Source of the DNA: Desulfovibrio litoralis DSM 11393
Lineage (GTDB): Bacteria > Desulfobacterota > Desulfovibrionia > Desulfovibrionales > Desulfovibrionaceae
Length of the DNA: 64,000 nt
Assembly (NCBI RefSeq): GCF_900143255.1
Contig: NZ_FRDI01000005.1
Location: 51,715-115,714 of the forward strand
Direction of reading: 5' to 3'
Positions 8,863 through 18,062 of this stretch are shown in pieces (the stretch's first letter is position 1; each line of letters opens with the position of its first letter). Position numbers and translations under genes: made by a program. The notes below the pieces were generated by a model. The model saw only the letters and a list, made by a program, of their open reading frames with translations. It was not told where the DNA came from and ran no database searches.

Positions 8863-8930
8863 TGTTTTGCGATACTTTGAAAGAATATTAATTTATCCTT
8901 TCCTTTTTAATTTTTTTATAAAATATAATT

Positions 8931-9764
8931 ATGCATAAAAAAAATAGCCTATTATCAAACTTTTCTCAATTTCAGTTATCTGACGATGCTTTTGCCTCGG
9001 CTTATAATAATACAGACCCTAAAATCAGAGCTTGGTTAAAAACTTGTATCGCTCGCCAATATACTTTTTGGGGTGAAAAAATACCGTTTCAAACAGAAAC
9101 AAAACATTTTCGCCAGGGGTTTGTTGTTGAAACCGAGTTGGAAGCAATAGATTGGGCTATTTTTTGTGTACAAGACGAATTTCCCTCAAGCGTGCGTTTT
9201 TTGGCGACGCTTCTGCCTGCGATTTTAGCCGGAGTTAAAAATATTTATATTCTATATAATTCTGAGAAAAACAATCCGGAATCAAAGTCGTTTTCCGAAA
9301 CTGTTAACCATCTATTATTGGCGACCGAACTGGTTGGACTGACAAGTTCTTCTGATGAAACTCAAGCTCCTTTTTTTGTTATGCCTAGTATGCAAGTAAT
9401 GAATTTTTTTAGAGCTTGTATAAATGAACACGGAAAACATGGAAGTATATTATTTGTCGGAGACAGGTTAAAACTTGATGATTTAATTATAGAGTCAAGT
9501 AAACAAGGTATTCCCGTTTGGACTTATGGTATGAAAAAACTAAATGCTATAGTTCATTATGCGACATCAGAAACAGGTTTTAATCTGGAAGCTTTTAAAT
9601 TAATGCAACCTGATATAGAACTAAAAGGCAAAGTTAACCATATTGAATCAATACAAATAGATCAACTTGTCTTAAAAACAGGACAAGAGGGTATTTGGTT
9701 TTGGACAAACTTGCAACCGGAATATTTCCAAACTCGTATTATGAAGTTGAATTCAACAAACTAG
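8931..9764 (+). CDS. conserved hypothetical protein with a histidinol-dehydrogenase-like segment
   Basis: The 277-residue protein has no signal peptide and is not confidently recognised. The stretch FPSSVRFLATLLPAILAGVK followed by NIYILY, and later LLLATELVGL, resembles the HisD/aldehyde-dehydrogenase-like core (in HisD, STVLMLATPARIAGCKKVVL then ILYAAQLCGV). The HisD catalytic zinc and histidine region is not apparent, and the protein is far shorter than HisD (about 430 aa). It may be a truncated or repurposed relative. The gene ends 16 bp before the EF-G paralogue and probably shares its transcript. The similarity is by eye only. Confidence 0.6.
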   Translation: MHKKNSLLSNFSQFQLSDDAFASAYNNTDPKIRAWLKTCIARQYTFWGEKIPFQTETKHFRQGFVVETELEAIDWAIFCVQDEFPSSVRFLATLLPAILAGVKNIYILYNSEKNNPESKSFSETVNHLLLATELVGLTSSSDETQAPFFVMPSMQVMNFFRACINEHGKHGSILFVGDRLKLDDLIIESSKQGIPVWTYGMKKLNAIVHYATSETGFNLEAFKLMQPDIELKGKVNHIESIQIDQLVLKTGQEGIWFWTNLQPEYFQTRIMKLNSTN

Positions 9765-9779
9765 AGGGTCGTGTTTTAT

Positions 9780-11930
9780 ATGCAGGATAAAATAAAAAAA
9801 ATACGCAATATTGGTATTATTGCACATATAGACGCAGGAAAAACCACGACTTCCGAGAGAATCTTGTATTATACAGAGTCAATTTCTCGAATAGGTGAGG
9901 TGCATGAAGGTGCGGCAACTATGGACTTTATTCCCGAAGAACAAGAACACGGAATTACAATAAACGCCGCCGCCAATACTTGTTATTGGTGTGAACATCA
10001 AATTAACTTGATTGATACACCCGGGCATGTTGATTTTACGATAGAAGTAGAGCGTTCATTAAGGGTTTTAGACGGTGTTGTCGGCGTGTTTTGTGCTGTT
10101 GCCGGAGTAGAACCGCAAACAGAAACAGTCTGGCGACAATCTGAAAAGTTTAATTTACCGAAATTGGCAACAATAAATAAAATTGATAGAATAGGTTCTG
10201 ATTTTTTAGGCGTACTTGAAAGCATGAAGCATAAGCTTAATATCAACCCCTTGCCTGTAACCGTTCCCTTGGGAGAAGGCGAAGATTTTGAAACAATTAT
10301 TGATCTTATAAAACTTCAAGTCTTTGATTACGATGAAGATTCTTATGGAAAAATAGTCAAAACAAGAACTTTAACCTCTGATGAATTTAATAGAATAGCT
10401 TTTTGGCGTGAACGTTTTATAGAAGTTTTATCTGAATATGATGATAAAATTCTTGGCAATTACCTTTTAGGTGAAGAAATTGATCAAAGTTATTTATTGG
10501 AAGTTATTAGAAAACTTACTTTAGAAGGGAAAATAGTCCCGGTTTTTGCAACTTCGGCCTTATATAATAAAGGGATACAATCTTTACTTGATGCTATTGT
10601 CTTATTTTTACCTTCTCCGAAAGAGCAAATTATGCAAGCCATAGATGAGAACGGAAATGCTGTTTATCTTTTGGCAAACAAAACAGAATATTTCACAGCG
10701 TTGGCTTTTAAAAGTTTTAGATATAAAAAAGAAAAATTAGTTTTTTTAAGAATTTATACAGGAGTGTTAACAAACCAACAAATTTGTTATAATGCCAATA
10801 CTCAACAAGAAGAAAGAATCAATAAAATATATCGTATTTTAGCTGATGAATTTGAAGAAATAGAACAAGCATTTTCCGGTGATATTATTGCAGTTAGTGG
10901 GTTAAATAATACCCACACCGGAGATAGTTTATGTTTAAAAGAAAATATTGTTTTACTCGAACCTATATTAAGTTATCAACCGGTTTTAAGTTTAGCCGTA
11001 GAAACAGAAAACGAAGAAGATCTGGCTAAACTTGATGAAGCCTTGTTGCAAGTTGCTGATGAAGACCCCACCTTAAAATTAGATCAAGAAAGCTTTACAC
11101 ATGGAGGACAAAGAATAATTTCAGGAATGGGAGAATTGCATCTGGAAGTTGTATTGGAAAAAATTCAAAGAGAAAAACACATAAAACTAAGAATCAATAA
11201 ACCACAAGTTATTTATAAAGAAACTCTTGTAAAAAATTCAGAATCAATTGAAAAAATAGGGTGTTTTAATCATCTTTTTGATGAAAAAAGACACTTTGCA
11301 ACTCTCAGTTTAACAATTAAACCTTGTCAGACAAGAGTGGAAAATAAAATTAACTTTGATAAAACAGAATTTTACAAAATTAATGATGCAACTTTAGTTG
11401 AACTTAATATAAACAATCGGTTAGACGACTTAAATAATTTAAGTGTTCCAAGTTTAACAAAAGCGACATCACAGACAGCCAATGAACAGTTAAAACTTAT
11501 CGGAATTATTAAAGAAGGGATAATTACAGCTTTAAAATGTGGCCCTTTAGGTTACCCCATGGAGGGTGTAGAAATCGACGTTAATTATTTGATTTTTAAT
11601 GAAGATAATATAAGTAGCGAGGCTGTTTTGATGGCGAGTCATTTGGCTGTTAGAGAATTGTTTTCCCATATCAAGACAGAACTGATTGAGCCGATTATGA
11701 AGCTTAATATTAGCGTTCCAACAAGTTTTGTTGGTAATGTTGTTACCTTGTTAGCGATACATAATATAAAACTAGACGTTATTGACGATGAAGAATGTAA
11801 TATGCGTAAAAATATTACAGCTTACGCTTTTATGAAAGATTTATTTGGCTTTTCAACGGAGTTAAGATCTGCTTCTCAGGGGCGTGCCGGCATGAGCATG
11901 ATTTTTGATAAATTTGGGCATAGAATTTAG
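9780..11930 (+). CDS. elongation factor G paralogue (EF-G2-like translational GTPase)
   Basis: The 716-residue protein has the full EF-G layout: G1 AHIDAGKT (15-22), G3 DTPGHVDF, G4 NKID and G5 TSAL. Domains II-V follow, ending with FGFSTELRSASQGRAGMSM. Domain IV is altered: the tip segment that in EF-G reads like DGSYHEVDSS is replaced by a divergent stretch (VNYLIFNEDNISS), and domain V lacks the usual RGRI. This suggests a second EF-G with a specialised role rather than the main translocase. The ATG at 9780 is preferred over GTG at 9771 because AGAGGG at 9763-9768 is only 2 bases from the GTG. Its stop overlaps the convergent gene by 4 bp. Confidence 0.85.
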   Translation: MQDKIKKIRNIGIIAHIDAGKTTTSERILYYTESISRIGEVHEGAATMDFIPEEQEHGITINAAANTCYWCEHQINLIDTPGHVDFTIEVERSLRVLDGVVGVFCAVAGVEPQTETVWRQSEKFNLPKLATINKIDRIGSDFLGVLESMKHKLNINPLPVTVPLGEGEDFETIIDLIKLQVFDYDEDSYGKIVKTRTLTSDEFNRIAFWRERFIEVLSEYDDKILGNYLLGEEIDQSYLLEVIRKLTLEGKIVPVFATSALYNKGIQSLLDAIVLFLPSPKEQIMQAIDENGNAVYLLANKTEYFTALAFKSFRYKKEKLVFLRIYTGVLTNQQICYNANTQQEERINKIYRILADEFEEIEQAFSGDIIAVSGLNNTHTGDSLCLKENIVLLEPILSYQPVLSLAVETENEEDLAKLDEALLQVADEDPTLKLDQESFTHGGQRIISGMGELHLEVVLEKIQREKHIKLRINKPQVIYKETLVKNSESIEKIGCFNHLFDEKRHFATLSLTIKPCQTRVENKINFDKTEFYKINDATLVELNINNRLDDLNNLSVPSLTKATSQTANEQLKLIGIIKEGIITALKCGPLGYPMEGVEIDVNYLIFNEDNISSEAVLMASHLAVRELFSHIKTELIEPIMKLNISVPTSFVGNVVTLLAIHNIKLDVIDDEECNMRKNITAYAFMKDLFGFSTELRSASQGRAGMSMIFDKFGHRI

Positions 11931-12706
11931 AGATCATTTTTTACAGGCATACTAAGCAAAAACTTTTCAAACTTTTTTTCTGAAAAAATTTCGTTGGTAA
12001 TAAATTTCCCCTCATAAAAAAAACTATATGTTGTAAACGGCATTGGTGAATTTTGAGCTTGTTTTTTCGTTTCTATTTTATTTAAAAGCAGGGGATAGCC
12101 TTTTGCGTTTGCAATATCTCGAATTATAAAAGCATATTTTTCAGCAAAAGGGCATTGGTTTGAATAATATAAAACCATTTCTCTTTCTTTAATTGTTCCG
12201 TTTTTTGCACAATCTTTAAATTTTGGTAAATTGAGGATATGCTCATTATCAGTTAAAGGAAGATATAATAATTCATAATAAGGCTGTGCTGTATCAGCCA
12301 ATTTAAAACCTTTATATTTGAGATAATCCGGGTCTGATAAAAAAGGCATTTTCTTTTTAGAAGAAATAACCGTCAAACCATGTTTGTTTTGATGTTTTGC
12401 ATTTAATATACAAGCTTCCAAAAGTTTATTTGCATATCCTTGTCCTTTAAATTGTCCTGATACCCAAAAACAATTTATATGTAAAAAGTTATCAGCAAGA
12501 ATAGGATACCATGCGTTTTCTGCTGGTATGTATTCAATAAATACTTTGCCTCTTGCATTTAATTTTTTAAAAACTAAACCATCTTTAAAACGTTCTTTTA
12601 GCCATGCTTTTTTTAGGGCAACACAGTTTTCTCCTTTTTTCTCAGAGATGGAACAACAAATGTGTTCATGTTCTATATTACTTAAATCAACGTTAATGAT
12701 GTCCAT
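11927..12706 (-). CDS. GNAT N-acetyltransferase with YoaP-like C-terminal domain
   Basis: The 259-residue protein has an N-terminal GNAT fold with the acetyl-CoA-binding stretch FKGQGYANKLLEACI (about 85-100) and a C-terminal YoaP-like thioredoxin-type region containing YYSNQCPFAEKYA and PFTTYSFFYEGKF. The two-part layout matches YoaP-type acetyltransferases, whose substrates are unknown. It converges on the EF-G paralogue, with stop codons overlapping by 4 bp and no terminator between. Upstream is a 265-bp divergent region. Confidence 0.8.
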   Translation of the reverse strand: MDIINVDLSNIEHEHICCSISEKKGENCVALKKAWLKERFKDGLVFKKLNARGKVFIEYIPAENAWYPILADNFLHINCFWVSGQFKGQGYANKLLEACILNAKHQNKHGLTVISSKKKMPFLSDPDYLKYKGFKLADTAQPYYELLYLPLTDNEHILNLPKFKDCAKNGTIKEREMVLYYSNQCPFAEKYAFIIRDIANAKGYPLLLNKIETKKQAQNSPMPFTTYSFFYEGKFITNEIFSEKKFEKFLLSMPVKNDL

Positions 12707-12785
12707 AAAAAATACCTTCTAAAAAGTGGGTTATAAAAATATAGCTATATCAAGTAAATTAGGCAAGCTTAAAGGATATAATTAG

Positions 12786-12840
12786 TTACCTTTACATTTT
12801 GGTTAACATAATTTACATTATGGGACATCTATAAAGGTAA
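12786..12840. repeat. 9-bp inverted repeat in a divergent promoter region
   Basis: TTACCTTTA (12786-12794) and TAAAGGTAA (12832-12840) are exact inverted copies 37 bp apart, between the minus-strand acetyltransferase and the plus-strand 637-aa gene. It could be an operator or a leader hairpin. There is no T run, so a terminator is unlikely. The function is unknown. Confidence 0.4.
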
Positions 12841-12971
12841 AATACCCCTAAAATTTTATTATTTTCTCTCTATTTCACTTCTATTTTTTTTAGATTTAAG
12901 TTATATTAAAAAAGTTTTAGATAAAATATATAACTTAACTATATAATACTGAATAATACTGAGGAGTTTTA

Positions 12972-14885
12972 ATGTCTGGTTCAGCAACTCAACGTTCTAA
13001 TTTTGTTAAGCGTTGGCAATCTTTTTTTGATAAATGTCAAGATTACAGATGCTTTGGGGATTGTTTGCAACTTGGCGAACAACCACAAGAAAATGTTGTT
13101 AACAGCGACAATGAAGATATAATTGATAAAATCGCTATCCCCACAAAGATTCAAGCTTCAGAAAATGCTTGTGAAATTCCTCAAAAAAACAATGAAAAAA
13201 ATACACAATCGAACAAGCCTGAGGTTAATAAGATCACAGAACTTTCAGACTTGAAAAAATATTTGGACTTAGTACAAATAAAAGAAAGTTTATTAAAACC
13301 ATATTGTCTGTTTTCTGATTATCCGCTTGTTGACGCTAGAGAGCTTATGCCTTCTTTTGACGTTGATCCATATGAACATAAAGCCTTGCCGGGCTTTGCT
13401 TTAGTTGCGTTTCAACGTAAGCTTTCATATTTTGATGAAGTTTTTCAATATGATACTTTATATAGCGAAAATCCGGGAAAAAATATTTCTCAAGCTATCT
13501 GTAACAATAAAAATTTAAACGTTTTACAACAACGACTACAGCGTGCCTTGCATGAAGATTTACGTCAATGTTGTCTCGGAAACGACCTTGCTTCGTTAAA
13601 GATGTATCCCGTTATATTAAAGTTTCTATTGGAAATGGATAGAGCTCAAGTAATGGCACATGACCAAAACGGATATTTTAGATTATCAGGGATAAATGCC
13701 TCATTCCCTTCTGATTTAGATACCGAAGTTAAACGTTTTGGTTTAAGAATGGGTAAGTTCAGCATTGGCGACAATGAAAAATATGAACAAAATCGTTCTT
13801 TTGTCATGCAATTTTTAATGGAGTTATATGGCTACCCTCTTGCATCAGAACGCAGAACCTCTGCCGCCATATTTTCCAGACGTTTACATAAGCTACAAGA
13901 CAAATTTATGATAAGAGCTTTGGGACAAACAGACAGAGTTATCACAAGTTTATATAACTTTAACTCATTGGAAGCAAATTATCCTCAGGTAGAAAAAGTT
14001 GCACTCGTTGGCTTGGATAAAGATCAGGCTGAAGCTGTGCTTGAACTAAAAAACGGAGAAGAATTTTTTGTTGATATAAAAAGAAAAGCTGTTTTATTAA
14101 GATCTAGATATACCCAACACTTATATAGCCCTGAAAACGTTAGGCAAGACAGGGCGTTATCTGTTGTTGAACAAGAGCTTATTCACCCATATACAGGGCA
14201 AGTTATTAAAAACATTAATATTTTAAAAGATAGCACAAATATGTTTTTAAGGCTTAACGATATAGTAAGGGGAGAATTTAGAGGAAGAATTATTTATAAA
14301 AGACAAGAGGTTATAGAAAACACAGATAGCGAAGAAAAACGTTTAAAATTTTTATATGCTTGGCTTGTTAAACACCAACGACGTTTTATCAGTTATCGTG
14401 ATGAATATTTTGTTAATGTTGCAAAACTAGTTGAAAATTATTTGTTTAATTTGCATAATAACAAAGCTGTCAATTATGAAGACGTACGCATTTTAGTGCA
14501 AGAAGTTCAAGCCCGTTTTAGCTTTATTCAACAAGCAAGAAAGGTGAAAATACTTGAAGATTTAAGATACCGCGTCTTTAGAAATGAACGTATTGGCTAT
14601 TTGCGTATGCTTGAAGAAAGCAATAAACTATTGCAGGAATTAAAATTTGAGTTTGTTACTTTTTTTGAACAGCATATCGCAAGTGCATTGATTATAGGCG
14701 AACATATTTTAAATGATAGCTATTTAATAAGAAATTATATCAAAAAAGATGATAAAGCTCTTTCCAAGCATGGTTTACAAATCAAAAAACAATACAGTAT
14801 AATGGTCGGTTTATTAGATGAACTTGTCGCTATTAAAAAAGCAAGACTCGATATGCAGGCTGAACGCAATAAAGACAAAAAATAA
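12972..14885 (+). CDS. large conserved-looking protein of unknown function
   Basis: The 637-residue cytoplasmic protein has no signal peptide and no motif I recognise. Residues 1-75 are polar and probably disordered, with a Cys cluster (CQDYRCFGDC). Residues 85-400 form a mixed alpha/beta region, including a segment around VEKVALVGLDKDQAEAVLEL that could be a small beta domain. Residues 430-637 are predicted long helices, rich in Lys, Glu and Leu. GAGGAG 7 bases before the ATG gives a strong start. It is 33 bp upstream of gcvT and may be its operon partner. I cannot name a function. Confidence 0.75.
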   Translation: MSGSATQRSNFVKRWQSFFDKCQDYRCFGDCLQLGEQPQENVVNSDNEDIIDKIAIPTKIQASENACEIPQKNNEKNTQSNKPEVNKITELSDLKKYLDLVQIKESLLKPYCLFSDYPLVDARELMPSFDVDPYEHKALPGFALVAFQRKLSYFDEVFQYDTLYSENPGKNISQAICNNKNLNVLQQRLQRALHEDLRQCCLGNDLASLKMYPVILKFLLEMDRAQVMAHDQNGYFRLSGINASFPSDLDTEVKRFGLRMGKFSIGDNEKYEQNRSFVMQFLMELYGYPLASERRTSAAIFSRRLHKLQDKFMIRALGQTDRVITSLYNFNSLEANYPQVEKVALVGLDKDQAEAVLELKNGEEFFVDIKRKAVLLRSRYTQHLYSPENVRQDRALSVVEQELIHPYTGQVIKNINILKDSTNMFLRLNDIVRGEFRGRIIYKRQEVIENTDSEEKRLKFLYAWLVKHQRRFISYRDEYFVNVAKLVENYLFNLHNNKAVNYEDVRILVQEVQARFSFIQQARKVKILEDLRYRVFRNERIGYLRMLEESNKLLQELKFEFVTFFEQHIASALIIGEHILNDSYLIRNYIKKDDKALSKHGLQIKKQYSIMVGLLDELVAIKKARLDMQAERNKDKK

Positions 14886-14918
14886 CAACCATATAATATA
14901 AATTCAAGGAGTCATTTC

Positions 14919-16004
14919 ATGTCCACCTTAAAAAACACCCCTCTTTCTGAATGGCACGCTGCCAACGGTGCTAAAATGGCGGAATTTGCCGGCTGGAATA
15001 TGCCTATTCAATATCCGACAGGCATTATTAACGAACACAAGCACACAAGAGAACAAGCCGGTATTTTTGATATTTCACATATGGGAGAGTTTTTGGTTAA
15101 AGGGAAAAATGCCTTTAAAAGTTTATCAAAAATTTTAAGTCATAACTTAACTACCTTAAAAAATGAGCGTTGTCGTTATGGTTTTTTGTTAAATGAAAAC
15201 GGTGGAGTTTTAGACGATTTAATAGTTTATCGTAAAAGTGAAAATGACTTTTTCCTTGTGGTTAATGCCGCACGCATAGAAAATGATTTTAATTGGATAA
15301 AGCAACACCTTGATGCTGAAACCACTATTGAAAATGTCTCAGATAAAACAGCTAAAATAGACTTGCAAGGTCCACGTTCTTTAGATGTTCTGGAGATGAC
15401 GTTAAACCAAAACTTTAAGTTACTGCCCTATTTTGGTTTTGTTGAATTGAACTTTGCGGGAATTGATTTGCTTATAAGTCGTACGGGCTATACCGGAGAA
15501 TTAGGCTATGAGCTTTATGTTCCCTCTGATAAAGTCTTGAAACTTTGGGAGCTTTTATTAAAAAACCCTACTGTTAAACCGATTGGCTTAGGTGCAAGAG
15601 ATACTTTAAGGCTTGAGGCCGGCTTACCTTTATATGGTCAAGATTTAGACGAAAAACATACCCCTGCCGAAGCCGGATATATGGCTATGCTAACTTCACC
15701 GGAAAATTATATTGGCAAAGAAAACGCAATAAAAATCAACGAACAACTCGTTGCTTTAAGTATAGAAGGAAGACGCAGTGCCAGGCACGACGACGTGGTT
15801 TGTCTTAACGGAACGGACAAAGTTGTCGGGCGTGTTACCAGTGCATCTTTTGCTCCGTCTTTGGGTCAAAGTATTGCATTGGCATATATTAAAAAAGAGT
15901 TTGCGGATAATAAAGAGTTTAGTATTCAGGCGGCTAAAACCATATTAAACGCTAAAGTTACAAATCTACCTTTTTATAGCGGAACTGCCCGCATAAAGCT
16001 ATAA
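14919..16004 (+). CDS. gcvT: aminomethyltransferase, glycine cleavage system T protein
   Basis: The 361-residue protein matches GcvT length. It opens with TPLSEWHAANGAKMAEFAGWNMP and has AGIFDISHMGEF, SRTGYTGELGYELY and GLGARDTLRLEAGLPLYGQDL, all characteristic of the tetrahydrofolate-binding T protein. T protein releases ammonia from the aminomethyl group on lipoyl-H protein and forms methylene-tetrahydrofolate. AAGGAG lies 9 bases before the ATG. gcvH and gcvP are not in this window, so the system is split. rsmE follows at 14 bp. Confidence 0.95.
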   Translation: MSTLKNTPLSEWHAANGAKMAEFAGWNMPIQYPTGIINEHKHTREQAGIFDISHMGEFLVKGKNAFKSLSKILSHNLTTLKNERCRYGFLLNENGGVLDDLIVYRKSENDFFLVVNAARIENDFNWIKQHLDAETTIENVSDKTAKIDLQGPRSLDVLEMTLNQNFKLLPYFGFVELNFAGIDLLISRTGYTGELGYELYVPSDKVLKLWELLLKNPTVKPIGLGARDTLRLEAGLPLYGQDLDEKHTPAEAGYMAMLTSPENYIGKENAIKINEQLVALSIEGRRSARHDDVVCLNGTDKVVGRVTSASFAPSLGQSIALAYIKKEFADNKEFSIQAAKTILNAKVTNLPFYSGTARIKL

Positions 16005-16018
16005 CGTTATTATATTTT

Positions 16019-16792
16019 ATGCATACTTTTTATTTAAACCCCGAACAGTGGAATGAGTTTAAGGATAAAGATTTTATCCTGGAAAATGATGAGGCAAAAC
16101 ATCTTATTCATGTGTTAAGGCTTGGCATAAACCAAGAGCTACGTTTGATAGACGGTCAAGGACGCTGTGGTTTGTTTAAGATTGTCAAATTAAATAAAAA
16201 ACAAGTTGTTTTAAATAAGTTGAGTGAAAGTTATTCCCAAGCGATGCCTAACCGCCCTATTTTGGCTCTTGCTTTTACCAAAACCTTAAAACGCAGTTGG
16301 ATTATGGAAAAAGCGGTTGAATTTCATGCTGCTGAAATTTGGTTGTGGCAAGCAGAACGCAGTCAAGGGAAAATTCCCCAAGATGCTTTATCTCACTGGA
16401 ATAATCAGTTGATAGCCGGAGCAAAACAGTGCCAAAACTTGTGGTTGCCTAAAGTGAAAATTATTCATAATGATACAACTCATGTTTGTCCCGGAGCTGC
16501 CGGACTTGCTCATTCTTTTGATCTAAATATCCACCAAGCTTGTCTGCTCTGGGAAGAAGAAAATAATTCTAATATGTTGGAACAACCGGATATTTTTACG
16601 CCTCAAAAAACAACGGTTTTTATTATTGGTCCCGAAGGCGGTTTAAGCCTTAACGAAGTTAAAGTATTACTTGAAGGTGGTGCTGAAAAACGTAGCCTTG
16701 GAAAAACTATCTTACGTTATGAAAGTGCCGCTTTGCTTTGTTTAGGGCTTTCTTGGTGGGCTAAATCAGTTTATGACAACAAGAGTATATAA
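16019..16792 (+). CDS. rsmE: 16S rRNA (uracil(1498)-N(3))-methyltransferase
   Basis: The 257-residue protein has a short PUA-like N-terminal domain (EAKHLIHVLRL) and a SPOUT knot at the C-terminus with IGPEGGLSLNEV and LGKTILRYESAALLCLGL, the SAM-binding trefoil signature of RsmE. It methylates U1498 of 16S rRNA using SAM. An unusual insertion around residues 160-190 (GLAHSFDLNIHQACLLWEEENN) lengthens the protein modestly over typical members (about 240 aa). It lies between gcvT and rarA with short gaps. Confidence 0.92.
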   Translation: MHTFYLNPEQWNEFKDKDFILENDEAKHLIHVLRLGINQELRLIDGQGRCGLFKIVKLNKKQVVLNKLSESYSQAMPNRPILALAFTKTLKRSWIMEKAVEFHAAEIWLWQAERSQGKIPQDALSHWNNQLIAGAKQCQNLWLPKVKIIHNDTTHVCPGAAGLAHSFDLNIHQACLLWEEENNSNMLEQPDIFTPQKTTVFIIGPEGGLSLNEVKVLLEGGAEKRSLGKTILRYESAALLCLGLSWWAKSVYDNKSI

Positions 16793-16817
16793 AATGGCTC
16801 TTTCTCGTATTTAATCA

Positions 16818-18062
16818 ATGAAACAATCAAATCTTTTTAATTCCACACCGCAACAGCCTTTAGCGGAACAGATGAGACCTAAAAACTTAACGGATTTAGT
16901 TGGTCAGAAACATCTTTTGTCCAAGGTGGAAAACCTGTTGCGTTTAAAACGCCTGCCCAGTCTTTTGTTATATGGTCCTCCGGGCTGTGGGAAATCTAGC
17001 TTAGCTCTAATTTTAGCTCAATATAAAACGCAAAATTCCAACTCACATTTTGTCAGAATATCTGCACCGGAAGCAGGTTTGCCTCAAATGCGAAAACTAT
17101 TGGCTGGTGCTGATGTATTGGTTTTAGACGAATTACACCGTTTTAGTAAAGCACAACAAGATTTTTTTCTGCCTATTTTAGAAAGTGGAGAAATAACCCT
17201 TATTGCCACAACAACAGAAAATCCATCTTTTTCTGTAACCAGACAGCTTTTATCACGCCTACATATTCTTAACCTTACTCCTTTAAAACACAATGAATTA
17301 ATGGAACTTGCTTTAAACGCTTGCAAGACATTAAATATTGAACTTGAAGTTGAAATTTTACAAGCATTAACGAGTTTTTCTGGCGGTGATGCCCGTACCC
17401 TACTTAACCTGCTTGAATATATAGTCGCCCTACCCAAAGATGAGCTTAAAGCCGATAAATTAAAGGAACTTTTGCCTGAGTTATTGCAAGTTCGCCATGA
17501 TAAAGACGGAGACAGCCACTATGATCTTGCCTCTGCTTTAATTAAATCAATAAGAGGCAGTGATCCTGATGCTGCTCTTTATTATTTGGCTTGTTTGCTT
17601 GAAGGCGGTGAAGATCCGCGTTTTATTTGTCGTCGTTTAATTTTGTCGGCATCTGAAGATGTGGGTTTGGCTGATCCAAACGCCCTACCGTTGGCTGTTT
17701 CTTGCCAACAAGCTGTGGAATTTGTCGGAATGCCCGAAGGTTTTATTCCTTTGGCTGAAACCGTGGTGTATCTTGCTTTGGCACCAAAAAGTAACTCTAC
17801 TTATCTGGCATATCGTAAGGTGGCGGCTTATATTAAAGAAAATGGGGTTAAACCTGTTCCTTTACATTTACGCAATCCTGTTACTAAATTGATGAAAAAT
17901 ATGGGTTATGGTAAGGGCTATTTATATCCACACAATTACCAAGATGCTTACGTTGATCAACAATATTTACCGGATGATGTGAAAGATATTTCATTTTACA
18001 CCCCTAAAAATCAAGGACAAGAGTTGCGTCTTAGCTCAAATTTAAAAAACAGGAAAAAATAA
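16818..18062 (+). CDS. rarA: replication-associated recombination protein A (RarA/MgsA AAA+ ATPase)
   Basis: The 414-residue AAA+ ATPase has Walker A GPPGCGKS (53-60), Walker B VLVLDELHRF (D104, E105), sensor TTTENPSFSV and SGGDART, and the RarA C-terminal signature NSTYLAYRKVAAYIKENG and PLHLRNPVTKLMKNMGYGKGYLYPHN. RarA acts at stalled replication forks and is related to the clamp-loader ATPases. Its stop overlaps the next start (TAATG at 18060-18064), coupling it to the PlsC-like gene. Confidence 0.95.
   Translation: MKQSNLFNSTPQQPLAEQMRPKNLTDLVGQKHLLSKVENLLRLKRLPSLLLYGPPGCGKSSLALILAQYKTQNSNSHFVRISAPEAGLPQMRKLLAGADVLVLDELHRFSKAQQDFFLPILESGEITLIATTTENPSFSVTRQLLSRLHILNLTPLKHNELMELALNACKTLNIELEVEILQALTSFSGGDARTLLNLLEYIVALPKDELKADKLKELLPELLQVRHDKDGDSHYDLASALIKSIRGSDPDAALYYLACLLEGGEDPRFICRRLILSASEDVGLADPNALPLAVSCQQAVEFVGMPEGFIPLAETVVYLALAPKSNSTYLAYRKVAAYIKENGVKPVPLHLRNPVTKLMKNMGYGKGYLYPHNYQDAYVDQQYLPDDVKDISFYTPKNQGQELRLSSNLKNRKK

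Noticed and set aside
9771-11930. canonical main EF-G
   Set aside because: The domain IV tip and domain V markers are altered and no str operon genes are adjacent, so it is called a paralogue.
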